Source: Hoeflea sp040218025
GTDB taxonomy: Bacteria; Pseudomonadota; Alphaproteobacteria; Rhizobiales; Rhizobiaceae
Assembly: GCF_040218025.1 (NCBI RefSeq)
Contig: NZ_JAVJQD010000018.1
Reading direction: 5' to 3' (one strand)
DNA: 64,000 nt
The notes under the pieces are model-generated. The model ran no database searches. It had not been told where the DNA came from and worked only from the letters and a program-made list of their open reading frames with translations. How positions within the stretch are numbered: the stretch's first letter is position 1; each line of letters starts with the position of its first letter. The translations under genes were made by a program, and so were the position numbers. Shown in pieces: positions 33,689 through 43,758 of this stretch.

Positions 33689-35038
33689 ATGAACAAAATT
33701 CTATTGACGAGTGCCGCAGCCCTCGCGCTGACGCTGGGCTCGGTGAACGCCCAGGAACTGATGTTCACCCCGGGAGAGGGTGATTTCAACTGGGACAGCT
33801 ACGAGGCGCTGAAGGAAACCCAGCTTGACGGCGAAGAGGTGACCGTGTTCGGTCCATGGCTTGGGCCGGACCAGGAATTTGTCGAATCCGTTCTCGCCTA
33901 TTTCGGTGAAGCCACCGGCGCCGACGTCAAATATGTCGGCTCCGACAGCTTCGAACAGCAGATCGTGATCGATGCCGAAGCCGGTTCGGCCCCCAACATC
34001 GCGGTTTTCCCGCAGCCGGGTCTCGCCTCCGACATGGCCTCGCGCGGTTTCCTGAGCCCGCTGCCGGACGGAACCGAGGAATGGGTGAAGGAAAACTATG
34101 CAGCCGGCCAGTCCTGGGTCGATCTGGGCACCTATGAAGGCCCGGACGGCAACGAGGACCTCTACGGCTTCTTCTACAAGGTCGATGTGAAGTCGCTGGT
34201 CTGGTACATTCCGGAGAACTTCGAGGATGCGGGCTACGAAGTGCCCCAGACCTTGGAAGACCTGAAAGCGTTGACCGAACAGATCGCCGCCGACGGCGAA
34301 ACCCCCTGGTGCATCGGTCTTGGGTCGGGCGGGGCCACCGGCTGGCCCGCAACCGACTGGGTCGAGGACATGATGCTGCGCACGCAGCCGCCTTCGGTCT
34401 ACGACCAGTGGGTGTCCAACGAGATTCCGTTCACCGATCCCGCCGTGGTCGGCGCGATTGAGGAATTCGGCTGGTTTGCCCGCAACGACGATTTCGTCGC
34501 GGGCGGCGCCGATGCCGTTTCCACGGTCGATTTCCGCGACAGTCCGAAGGGTCTGTTCTCCTCGCCGCCGCAGTGCTACCTGCACCACCAGGCCTCCTTC
34601 ATTCCCGCCTTCTTCCCCGAAGGGACCGAAGTGGGCACGGATGTGGATTTCTTCTACATGCCGGCCTATGAAGGCAAGGACCTCGGCACCCCGGTGCTCG
34701 GCGCGGGCACGCTCTGGGCGATCACCGATGACAGCCCGGGTGCACAGGCCCTCATTGAGTTCCTGAAGTCGCCGATCGCGCATGAAATCTGGATGGCCCA
34801 GAAGGGCTTCCTGACGCCGCACCAGGGTGTCAACACGGCGCTGTTCAGCGATCCCACGCTCAAGAAGATGAACGACGTCCTTCTCGGCGCGACAACCTTC
34901 CGCTTCGACGCATCCGACCTGATGCCGGGCGGCGTCGGCGCCGGCTCGTTCTGGACCGGTATGGTCGACTATTCCGGCGGCAAGCCTGCCGAGGAAGTCG
35001 CCGACGCGATCCAGCAGTCCTGGGACTCCCTCAAGTAA
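33689..35038 (+). CDS. aglE: Alpha-glucoside ABC transporter, substrate-binding protein
   Basis: This 449-residue periplasmic protein has a signal peptide (MNKILLTSAAALALTLGSVN, cleaved before QE). Its body fits cluster B sugar-binding proteins, with GSDSFEQQIVIDAEAGSAPN and WFARNDDFVAGGADAVST. It delivers alpha-glucosides such as sucrose, maltose or trehalose to AglFG. It is first in the operon with two permeases, an intracellular glucosidase and an ATPase, the same order as rhizobial aglEFGAK. GAGGAAG lies before the ATG. Confidence 0.92.
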   Translation: MNKILLTSAAALALTLGSVNAQELMFTPGEGDFNWDSYEALKETQLDGEEVTVFGPWLGPDQEFVESVLAYFGEATGADVKYVGSDSFEQQIVIDAEAGSAPNIAVFPQPGLASDMASRGFLSPLPDGTEEWVKENYAAGQSWVDLGTYEGPDGNEDLYGFFYKVDVKSLVWYIPENFEDAGYEVPQTLEDLKALTEQIAADGETPWCIGLGSGGATGWPATDWVEDMMLRTQPPSVYDQWVSNEIPFTDPAVVGAIEEFGWFARNDDFVAGGADAVSTVDFRDSPKGLFSSPPQCYLHHQASFIPAFFPEGTEVGTDVDFFYMPAYEGKDLGTPVLGAGTLWAITDDSPGAQALIEFLKSPIAHEIWMAQKGFLTPHQGVNTALFSDPTLKKMNDVLLGATTFRFDASDLMPGGVGAGSFWTGMVDYSGGKPAEEVADAIQQSWDSLK

Positions 35039-35116
35039 GCGGGTCTTTCCGGCAGACATGGAGATCCCGGCCACGCGCCGGGATCTTCGCAACAACTGCT
35101 TGTTGGGGAGGAAAGA

Positions 35117-36358
35117 ATGCATCCGGCACTTCAGGGCATTATCACCATCATCATCGGCGTCGGCGGTTGCGTCGGATACTTCTATTTCTCCAACCAGCTT
35201 CTCGACAGGGTGCTGTTTCCCGCCACCGGCAAGAATGCGGGCCGCAACATCAATCGGGCCAACCAGATCAGGCCCTGGCTGTTCCTGTTCCCCGCTCTTT
35301 TCGCGCTCGGCCTCTATCTCGCCTATCCGGTCTTCGCCACGCTGTGGCTCTCGCTCACCGATCGCAGCGTCGGCGGCGCATTTGTCGGGCTGGCCAACTA
35401 CACCCAGATGTTCGGCGAGCCGAAATTCTGGGAGGCCATGCGCAACAACATGCTGTGGCTGGTCATCGTTCCGGCCTTCTCCACTGGTTTCGGCCTTCTT
35501 GCCGCACAACTCACCGACCGTATCGCCTGGGGCGGCATCGCCAAGTCGCTGATCTTCATGCCGATGGCGATCTCCTTCGTCGGCGCGGCGGTGATCTGGA
35601 AACTGGTCTACGACACGAGACCGGCCGGCAAGGACCAGATCGGCGTGCTCAACGCCGTCTGGCTCTCCTTCGATGGCGGCTTCTTCTCCGTCCTCATGCT
35701 GAAGATTGTTCCCGCCCTGCTTCTGGCGGCCTTTGCGGCCTTCGTTCTGTGGTGCGTCTATCAGGCGATCCGTCCCTTCATCAAAACCGAGCTCGGCCAT
35801 CGCAAGGCCGAATGGTGGTTCAAGCCGCTGCGCATCGTGCTGGCGCTGGTCGGCATCTGGTTCGTCTGGCTGTCGCTCGGATCGATCTTCTCGCTTTTCA
35901 CCGCCACGCTGCCCTATGGCGAACCGCAGACCTGGCTGACCATTCCGTTCTGGAACTCGATCTTCCTGATGACCGTCCTTGTCTGGATCCAGACCGGTTT
36001 CGCCATGGTGATCCTCTCGGCGGCGATCCGCGGCATTCCCGAGGAAACCATCGAAGCGGCGGTGATTGACGGCGCCAATCCGTTTCAGATCTTTTTCAAG
36101 ATCAAGGTGCCGCAGATCATGGGCACCATTGTCGTGGTCTGGACCACGATCACCATCGTTGTTCTCAAGGTGTTCGACATCGTCTTCGCCATGACCAACG
36201 GGCAGTGGGAAACACAGGTTCTCGCCAACTACATGTACGACAAGCTGTTCAGGGCGAACGACTGGGGTGTGGGTTCGGCGAGCGCCATGATTATCATGCT
36301 GCTGGTTACGCCGATCCTGGCCTGGAACGTCTACAACGCCCGCAAAGAAACGCGCTGA
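35117..36358 (+). CDS. aglF: Alpha-glucoside ABC transporter, permease 1
   Basis: This 413-residue inner-membrane protein has about eight helices. The EAA loop, EETIEAAVIDGANPFQIFFK, which contacts the ATPase AglK, is near residue 310. Between about residues 180 and 270 is an extended loop with extra helices, as in AglF/MalF-type permeases. GGGGAGGAAAG precedes the ATG at 35117. It is separated from aglE by 78 bases and from aglG by eleven. Confidence 0.92.
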   Translation: MHPALQGIITIIIGVGGCVGYFYFSNQLLDRVLFPATGKNAGRNINRANQIRPWLFLFPALFALGLYLAYPVFATLWLSLTDRSVGGAFVGLANYTQMFGEPKFWEAMRNNMLWLVIVPAFSTGFGLLAAQLTDRIAWGGIAKSLIFMPMAISFVGAAVIWKLVYDTRPAGKDQIGVLNAVWLSFDGGFFSVLMLKIVPALLLAAFAAFVLWCVYQAIRPFIKTELGHRKAEWWFKPLRIVLALVGIWFVWLSLGSIFSLFTATLPYGEPQTWLTIPFWNSIFLMTVLVWIQTGFAMVILSAAIRGIPEETIEAAVIDGANPFQIFFKIKVPQIMGTIVVVWTTITIVVLKVFDIVFAMTNGQWETQVLANYMYDKLFRANDWGVGSASAMIIMLLVTPILAWNVYNARKETR

Positions 36359-36369
36359 GGGAGGCGAAG

Positions 36370-37512
36370 ATGCAAGCATCGTCATCGAAGAAATCGCCCC
36401 TCGTCTGGGCCGTGCACATTTCGGTCGTGGCTCTGGTTGCGCTGTGGCTGTTCCCGACCGTCGGGTTGTTTGTCTCCTCCTTCCGCACTGCGGACCAGAT
36501 CGCCAATTCAGGCTGGTGGGCGGCGCTGTTCACCCAGGAGCGGCAGGCGCCGGCGATCCGTATCGAGGGCAATGAGGCTGTAATCGACGGGGAGTTCGTC
36601 ATCGATGGAAACCTGTTTGAGGCCGGCGATGTCACCATCAGCCGCTGGGGGACCAGTTCCCGCGCGCCGGAGGCCTATGAGCCGGGTGAAGTGGTCGATC
36701 TTGGCGACGGCGAGCGCCTGACGGTCGCCGAGGATGGCGCCTTCCGGCTTTCCGCTGATCAGAGTTTCGGCGACAGCCGCTTGCCGCGCGTCTTCACCAC
36801 CGCCACCCGTCCGCCCGAATTCACGTTGAAAAACTATCAGTTCGTGCTGTTCGATCCGAACAACAGGGAAGGGATGGCCAAGGCCTTTTTCAACACGCTC
36901 ACGGTCACCATCCCCGCCACTGTCATTCCGATCGTGATCGCGGCCTTCGCCGCGTATGCGTTGGCCTGGATGCGGTTTCCCGGGCGATCGTTGCTCATCG
37001 CCGCCGTTGTCGGCCTTCTGGTGGTGCCGTTGCAACTGGCGCTCATTCCGCTGCTCAAGCTTCACAACGACATCGGCATCGGCAAGGGCTATCTCGGCGT
37101 CTGGCTTGCCCATACCGGTTTTGGCCTGCCGCTGGCGATCTACCTGTTGCGCAATTACATGGTCGGGCTTCCGCGTGACATTATCGAAAATGCCAGGGTC
37201 GACGGCGCCACCGATTTCCAGATCTTCGTCAAGATCATCCTGCCTCTGTCGTTTCCGGCGCTGGCGTCCTTTGCCATCTTCCAGTTCCTGTGGACCTGGA
37301 ACGATCTGCTCGTGGCTCTCGTGTTCCTGATCGATGCGACCGGGGAGACCACGGTGATGACCAAGCAGATCGTCGAACTTCTCGGCACAAGGGGCGGCAA
37401 TTGGGAAATCCTGGCGACGTCGGCCTTCGTTTCGATCGCCGTGCCGCTGGTGGTGTTCTTCGCCATGCAGAAATATCTGGTCCGTGGTCTCCTGTCGGGC
37501 TCGGTCAAGTAA
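36370..37512 (+). CDS. aglG: Alpha-glucoside ABC transporter, permease 2
   Basis: This 380-residue inner-membrane permease starts at the ATG at 36370 after GGGAGGCGAAG; the frame extends to 36205 within aglF in another frame, which is rejected. Six helices are seen, with the EAA loop PRDIIENARVDGATDFQIFV near residue 275. Residues about 40-160 form a large beta-rich periplasmic insertion after the first helix, much longer than in E. coli MalG. It pairs with AglF. Confidence 0.92.
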   Translation: MQASSSKKSPLVWAVHISVVALVALWLFPTVGLFVSSFRTADQIANSGWWAALFTQERQAPAIRIEGNEAVIDGEFVIDGNLFEAGDVTISRWGTSSRAPEAYEPGEVVDLGDGERLTVAEDGAFRLSADQSFGDSRLPRVFTTATRPPEFTLKNYQFVLFDPNNREGMAKAFFNTLTVTIPATVIPIVIAAFAAYALAWMRFPGRSLLIAAVVGLLVVPLQLALIPLLKLHNDIGIGKGYLGVWLAHTGFGLPLAIYLLRNYMVGLPRDIIENARVDGATDFQIFVKIILPLSFPALASFAIFQFLWTWNDLLVALVFLIDATGETTVMTKQIVELLGTRGGNWEILATSAFVSIAVPLVVFFAMQKYLVRGLLSGSVK

Positions 37513-37527
37513 AGTAATGGAGTATCG

Positions 37528-39204
37528 ATGAAAACGATGACCCTGGCCGGAAAGCGTTTGCAAACCGGCGCCGAAATCACATCGGATGCGGAATGGTGGC
37601 GTGGGGGCGTTATCTATCAGGTCTATCCGCGCTCGTTCCAGGACACCAGCGGTGACGGTGTCGGCGATCTCATCGGGATAGCCGAACGCATAGGCTACAT
37701 CGCCTCTCTCGGTGTCGATGCGGTCTGGGTCTCACCGTTCTTCACCTCGCCGATGAAGGATTTCGGCTACGACGTCTCGGACTACACCAATGTGGATCCG
37801 ATGTTCGGAACGCTCGGTGATTTCGATTACCTGGTGAAGGTGGCCCACGAGCATGGCATCCGCGTCATCATCGATCTGGTTATGTCCCATTCCTCCGACC
37901 AGCACCCCTGGTTTGTCGAAAGCCGGTCTGATCGCGACAATCCGAAGGCCGACTGGTACGTCTGGGCCGACCCGAAGCCGGACGGCACCCCGCCCAACAA
38001 TTGGCTGTCGATCTTCGGTGGTTCGGCCTGGCAGTGGGACGGAAAGCGTGAACAGTATTTCATGCACAATTTCCTCACCTCGCAGCCCGATCTCAACCTG
38101 CACAACATGGAGGTGCAGCAGGCGCTTCTGGATGTGGTGCGCTTCTGGCTCGACCGCGGCGTCGACGGGTTCCGTCTCGATACGATCAATTTCTATTTTC
38201 ACGACAAGGAATTGCGCGACAACCCGCCCCTTGCAAAGGAGCTGCGCAACGACAGCATCGCGCCCGCGGTCAATCCCTACAATCACCAGCTTCACCTTTA
38301 CGACAAGAACCGGCCGGAGAACCTCGATTTCCTGCGCCGGTTCCGCGCACTCTTGGACGAATATCCCGGCACGACCGCGGTCGGCGAGGTCGGGGACGCG
38401 CAGATCGGACTCCAGATCGTGGCCGACTACACGTCGGGCGTGGACAAGATGCACATGTGCTACGCGTTCGAATTCCTCGCCAATGAGAAGATCACCGTGG
38501 CCCGCGTCAGGCAGGTCTTGAACGATTTCATGGCCGCCGCCCCGGAAGGCTGGGCCTGCTGGGCGTTTTCGAACCATGACGTGGTCCGCCACGCCACCCG
38601 CTGGAGCTCGGGCGTCAACGACCCCGACCGCTACCTGCGGCTTCTCGCCGGTCTGATCATGACGCTCAGGGGGTCTGTCTGTCTCTACCAGGGAGAGGAG
38701 CTGGGCCTGACCGAAGCGGATCTTGCCTATGAGGATCTTCAGGATCCCTACGGCATTCAGTTCTGGCCGGATTTCAAGGGCCGTGACGGCTGCCGCACTC
38801 CGATGGTCTGGTCCGAGCATGAACAGTCTGCGGGCTTTACCGTCGGGCAGCCCTGGCTGCCGGTTCCGCCCGAACACCGCCATCTTGCGGTCGATGCGCA
38901 GGATCATGTCCAGGCGTCCATGCTCAATCACTACCGGCGGCTTCTGGCCTTCCGCCACGCGCACCGGCCGCTCGCGAAAGGCACGCTGGAATTCCACGAG
39001 TCGGGAGACAGCGTGCTGTCGATCATTCGGCGCGATGGCAACGAGACCATTTTCTGCGCCTTCAATCTGAGTGAGGAAATGCAGGTCATCGACTGCCCGG
39101 ACGGACCGCTTGAGCCGCTGGACGGGCACGGATTTTCAGGCTTTCTGCGCTCCGATACCATTGAATTGTCGCCATACGATGCCTTTTTCGCCAGGCTCGG
39201 ATGA
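37528..39204 (+). CDS. aglA: Alpha-glucosidase (GH13)
   Basis: This 558-residue cytosolic enzyme hydrolyses the imported alpha-glucosides. It has no signal peptide. The catalytic triad of family GH13 is visible: D218 in VDGFRLD (nucleophile), E287 in VGEVG (acid/base) and D351 in FSNHD (stabiliser). The N-terminal barrel begins WWRGGVIYQVYPRSFQDTSG. The start at 37528 has GGAG eight bases upstream. The products, glucose and fructose or glucose alone, can feed zwf-pgl-edd downstream. Confidence 0.95.
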   Translation: MKTMTLAGKRLQTGAEITSDAEWWRGGVIYQVYPRSFQDTSGDGVGDLIGIAERIGYIASLGVDAVWVSPFFTSPMKDFGYDVSDYTNVDPMFGTLGDFDYLVKVAHEHGIRVIIDLVMSHSSDQHPWFVESRSDRDNPKADWYVWADPKPDGTPPNNWLSIFGGSAWQWDGKREQYFMHNFLTSQPDLNLHNMEVQQALLDVVRFWLDRGVDGFRLDTINFYFHDKELRDNPPLAKELRNDSIAPAVNPYNHQLHLYDKNRPENLDFLRRFRALLDEYPGTTAVGEVGDAQIGLQIVADYTSGVDKMHMCYAFEFLANEKITVARVRQVLNDFMAAAPEGWACWAFSNHDVVRHATRWSSGVNDPDRYLRLLAGLIMTLRGSVCLYQGEELGLTEADLAYEDLQDPYGIQFWPDFKGRDGCRTPMVWSEHEQSAGFTVGQPWLPVPPEHRHLAVDAQDHVQASMLNHYRRLLAFRHAHRPLAKGTLEFHESGDSVLSIIRRDGNETIFCAFNLSEEMQVIDCPDGPLEPLDGHGFSGFLRSDTIELSPYDAFFARLG

Positions 39205-39234
39205 GATCATGAACGGCGGAACCGGGAGGAAAAC

Positions 39235-40323
<1,089 letters not shown>

Positions 40324-40606
40324 TCGCAACCCGGTCACCGCGGCGGCTCGCCACGCGCTTCTCCGTCCCGGGGAGCGGGATATCTGCCGCTACCGGTGAG
40401 TGCCGGAAGTTAACGCTCCGCCCTAGCCTCGGTGCAGTCTGTGCCGGGACGGGACGCAATCGTTCGGCTCCGCGCAAAAATGCGCTCAGACCACCGGCAT
40501 CAAAACTCCGTTAAGCAATCCGTGTTTAGATTTGCGCTGTGACCTGTACGGAGAGAATGTTGTGAGCAGTTCCGGAGTGCACTACCTTCAGAGGGAGGAA
40601 TCCTTC

Positions 40607-40960
40607 ATGTACGACCGCGAGACGCGGTTCACCATGGAAGAGACCCTCAACCGCGCCCGCATCGAGTACACCGAGAAGGGCGTCATGCACATGGCCTCGC
40701 GCCGGTGCACCATCATCGCCATTTCGCGAAGCACCGCGATCCTTGGAATTCTCACACAGTTCAAGATTCCCGATCAGTTCTGCATCGATGTGCCCGAAGC
40801 GCGCATCGACCGGATCGGCTGCGTCCTCAGGCGCGTCAATGCCAACAACACCATCGAGGCCCGCTTCCTGCGGCTGCTGAGCGAACGCGATCTCAATCGC
40901 ATCTTCGTCTACAGCGACCATCCCGCGCACCGCGACCACAAGCTCGACCTGCGGGCCTGA
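40607..40960 (+). CDS. PilZ-like small protein
   Basis: This 117-residue protein starts at the ATG at 40607, with AGGGAGGA at 40592-40599 deciding the start. It begins MYDRETRFTMEETLNRARIE and has a short beta-rich core (ASRRCTIIAISRSTAILGIL to about residue 95) resembling PilZ domains. The usual RxxxR c-di-GMP-binding element is not clear, so ligand binding is doubtful. A gene of unknown function is also found at about this position in related genomes, by memory. It is convergent with edd, with a repeat pair in between. Confidence 0.6.
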   Translation: MYDRETRFTMEETLNRARIEYTEKGVMHMASRRCTIIAISRSTAILGILTQFKIPDQFCIDVPEARIDRIGCVLRRVNANNTIEARFLRLLSERDLNRIFVYSDHPAHRDHKLDLRA

Positions 40961-40961
40961 A

Positions 40962-41060
40962 GCAATTCCAGCAAAAGTGGGCACCGGTTTTGCGTCCGGA
41001 ATTGCGCGGGCGTCAGGTCTGCAATTCCAGCAAAAGTGGTTGCCGGTTTTGCGTCCGGTG
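40962..41060. repeat. Tandem pair of a Rhizobiales intergenic repeat
   Basis: Two copies 59 bases apart begin GCAATTCCAGCAAAAGTGG at 40962 and 41021 and share CCGGTTTTGCGTCCGG. The first ends GGAATTGC at 40998-41005, pairing with its GCAATTCC start to give a 44-base imperfect palindrome; the second lacks the closing arm. They fill the convergent gap between the PilZ-like gene and edd. Such elements are widespread between genes in Rhizobiales. Confidence 0.8.
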
Positions 41061-41114
41061 CCGCCACATGGCCTGTGCTTGTGCTTCAATCGTCGCCGTG
41101 ACCGCTGACCGCCC

Positions 41115-42932
41115 TCAGTAAAGCACGCTCGCGCCCTCGTCGGCAGGGCCGGCATTCTCGCGGAGCCGTGCGAACAATTCGCGCCCGATACCCCATTCAT
41201 TGGCGCTCAGATCGGCATCGGCGGGTTGGCGGGCGTCGAATTCGGCTGCCGGAACCAGCACCTCGAGCGTGCCTGCGACAGCGTCCAGCCGGATCGTGTC
41301 CCCATCGCGGATCTTTGCGATCGGGCCGCCGTCCTTTGCCTCCGGCGTCACGTGGATCGCCGCCGGCACCTTGCCCGAAGCGCCCGACATCCGCCCGTCC
41401 GTCACCAGCGCGATCGCCTGGCCGCGGTCCTGAAGCACGCCGAGCGGCGGAGTGAGTTTGTGCAGTTCGGGCATTCCGTTGGCCTTCGGCCCCTGGAAGC
41501 GCACCACGGCGACGAAGTCGCCTGTCAGGCTGCCGGCCTTGAAGGCGTCCTGCAATTCGTTCTGATCTGCGAAGACCCGCGCGGGCGCCTCGACCACGTA
41601 GCGCTCGGGCTTAACCGCCGAGATCTTGATCACCGCCTTGCCCATGTTGCCGGTGAGCATCTTCAGCCCGCCATTGGGCTGGAACGGCTTGTCGATTGTA
41701 GTCACCACCTTCGGATCGCCGCTCTCGACCGGCACCGGAACGCGTTCGACGCTGCCGCCTTCGCCGAGCCTGGCCTCCACCGCATAGGCCGTCAGCCCCT
41801 TGCCCCAGACCGTGCGCACGTCCTCGTGCAGCATGCCCGTCTTGAGCAACTCGGCAATCAGGAAGTTGAGCCCGCCTGCGGCCTGGAAGTGGTTCACGTC
41901 CGCCGGACCGTTCGGATAGACCCGCGCCAGCAGCGGCACCGCGTCCGACAGTTCGGAAATATCCTGCCATGTCAGCGTGATGCCCGCGGCGCGCGCCATG
42001 GCCACCAGGTGCATGGTGTGATTGGTCGAGCCGCCGGTGGCGTGCAGGCCGACCACGCCGTTGACGATCGAGCGTTCGTCGATCATCTCGCCGATCGGTG
42101 TGAACTCGTTGCCCAGCGCCGTGATCGCCAGCGCGCGTTTGGCGGCCTCGGCCGTCAGCGCATCCCTGAGCGGGGTGCCCGGATTGATGAAGGACGCGCC
42201 CGGGGTGTGCAGCCCCATGATCTCCATGAGCATCTGGTTCGAGTTTGCGGTGCCGTAGAAGGTGCAGGTGCCGGGCCCGTGATAGGATTTGGATTCGGAT
42301 TCCAGCAGTTCGTCTCGTCCGACCTTGCCTTCCGCATAAAGCTGACGGATACGGCCCTTCTCGTCATTGGAAAGGCCCGTGGTCATCGGGCCTGCGGGAA
42401 TGAAGATCGTCGGCAGGTGGCCGAATGTCAGCGCGGCAATCAGAAGACCCGGTACGATCTTGTCGCAGACGCCGAGATAGACCGCGGCATCGAACATGTT
42501 GTGCGATAGCCCCACTGCCGCCGACATGGCGATCACGTCGCGCGAAAACAGCGAAAGCTCCATCCCGGGCTGGCCCTGGGTGACGCCGTCGCACATGGCC
42601 GGCACGCCGCCTGCCACCTGCGCCACGCCCCCGGCCTCCCGCGCCGCCTTGCGGATCAGTTCGGGATAAGTCTCGAACGGCTGGTGCGCGGAGAGCATGT
42701 CGTTATAGGCGGTGATGATGCCCAGGTTCGGCACCACGTCGCCGGAAAGGCTGGCCTTGTCGGCGGGCCCGCAGGCGGCAAATCCGTGAGCCAGGTTGCC
42801 GCAGGACAGCGTTGCGCGATGCGGGCCCTTGGAGGCGGCGCTGCGCAACCGTTCGAGATAGGTTTCACGGCCGGGCCTGGAGCGCTCGACAATTCGCTTG
42901 GTCACAGCGGCAATTCGGGGATCGACAGTCAT
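41115..42932 (-). CDS. edd: Phosphogluconate dehydratase
   Basis: This 605-residue enzyme converts 6-phosphogluconate to 2-keto-3-deoxy-6-phosphogluconate in the Entner-Doudoroff pathway. Iron-sulfur and substrate motifs are seen: SCGNLAHGFAACG, GVPAMCDGVTQGQPGMELSL and GPGTCTFYGTANSNQM. The start at 42932 has AAAAAGG at good distance; an ATG at 42941 is less well placed. The length equals the usual 600-608. It is last of zwf-pgl-edd. No eda aldolase gene is present here. Confidence 0.96.
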   Translation of the reverse strand: MTVDPRIAAVTKRIVERSRPGRETYLERLRSAASKGPHRATLSCGNLAHGFAACGPADKASLSGDVVPNLGIITAYNDMLSAHQPFETYPELIRKAAREAGGVAQVAGGVPAMCDGVTQGQPGMELSLFSRDVIAMSAAVGLSHNMFDAAVYLGVCDKIVPGLLIAALTFGHLPTIFIPAGPMTTGLSNDEKGRIRQLYAEGKVGRDELLESESKSYHGPGTCTFYGTANSNQMLMEIMGLHTPGASFINPGTPLRDALTAEAAKRALAITALGNEFTPIGEMIDERSIVNGVVGLHATGGSTNHTMHLVAMARAAGITLTWQDISELSDAVPLLARVYPNGPADVNHFQAAGGLNFLIAELLKTGMLHEDVRTVWGKGLTAYAVEARLGEGGSVERVPVPVESGDPKVVTTIDKPFQPNGGLKMLTGNMGKAVIKISAVKPERYVVEAPARVFADQNELQDAFKAGSLTGDFVAVVRFQGPKANGMPELHKLTPPLGVLQDRGQAIALVTDGRMSGASGKVPAAIHVTPEAKDGGPIAKIRDGDTIRLDAVAGTLEVLVPAAEFDARQPADADLSANEWGIGRELFARLRENAGPADEGASVLY

Positions 42933-43029
42933 GACTGGCATCCTTTTTCAGGTGTTGGCTCAAGAAACCAGCATCGCTGGTTCGAATGGTCACGGCGGTT
43001 GGCCGGCATTGCCGGCAGGCAGGGGCGCT

Positions 43030-43758
43030 TCAGGGCGCCCAGTAAATCTCGACCGGTTCCGCCGCATCCCGCAGCACGGAACGCACCGGCATGTCGGCGT
43101 CCGGACCGGGCTGTAGCGCCCTGGCCAGGACCGCCTTCTTCTCCGTCCCCTCTATATGGAGCACGATCAGCCCGGCTTCCACGATCTTGGGCAGCGTCAG
43201 TGTCAGTCTCGGCTCGCCCGCGCCGGGCGCCTCCATCGCAATCACGCTCAACGGGCAATCGATATCGGTCGCTTCAGCGAGCCGTGATCCGCCCGGAAAG
43301 AACGATGCGGTGTGCCCGTCCGTCCCCATGCCGAGCACGGCCACGTCCAAAGGTCCCCCGAGCCCCTCAATGCGGGTTGCGGCGATGCGGGCGGCGGCTA
43401 CGGCGTCTTCGGCCTTGGCGTAGAGCGGAATGAAGTGTGCGGCGGCCGCATGGTTTTTCAGGAGGTGCCGGCTTGCCAGCCCGTGGTTGGAGCGCTCATT
43501 CTCTGGCGGCACCAGCCGTTCGTCGATCAGCGTGACCGTTACACGGTCCCAGTCGATCTCCTGCTCGGAAAGCGCCTCGAAGAAACGCTTCGGCGTCGAG
43601 CCGCCCGAAACCGCGATCAGCGCCCGTCCGCGCGCCTGGATTGCCGCCTGCAGCACCGCGCCGACCTTGGTCGCCAGCGCTTCTGCCAGTTCCGCGCCGT
43701 CGCCGAATTCGTGGTGGCGAAGGGACGGGGAGAGGCGTCCGGGATCAGTCGCTTTCAT
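43030..43758 (-). CDS. pgl: 6-phosphogluconolactonase
   Basis: This 242-residue cytosolic enzyme hydrolyses 6-phosphogluconolactone. It has IAVSGGSTPKRFFEAL, the DERLVPPENERSN segment and GMGTDGHTASFFPG, all typical of the DevB-type family. It overlaps the end of zwf by 14 bases and stops 97 bases before the edd start, in the order zwf, pgl, edd. The start at 43758 fits. Confidence 0.95.
   Translation of the reverse strand: MKATDPGRLSPSLRHHEFGDGAELAEALATKVGAVLQAAIQARGRALIAVSGGSTPKRFFEALSEQEIDWDRVTVTLIDERLVPPENERSNHGLASRHLLKNHAAAAHFIPLYAKAEDAVAAARIAATRIEGLGGPLDVAVLGMGTDGHTASFFPGGSRLAEATDIDCPLSVIAMEAPGAGEPRLTLTLPKIVEAGLIVLHIEGTEKKAVLARALQPGPDADMPVRSVLRDAAEPVEIYWAP

Noticed and set aside
33701..36385. 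Minus-strand open frame of 894 codons
   Set aside because: It is antisense to aglE and aglF, which have secure motifs.
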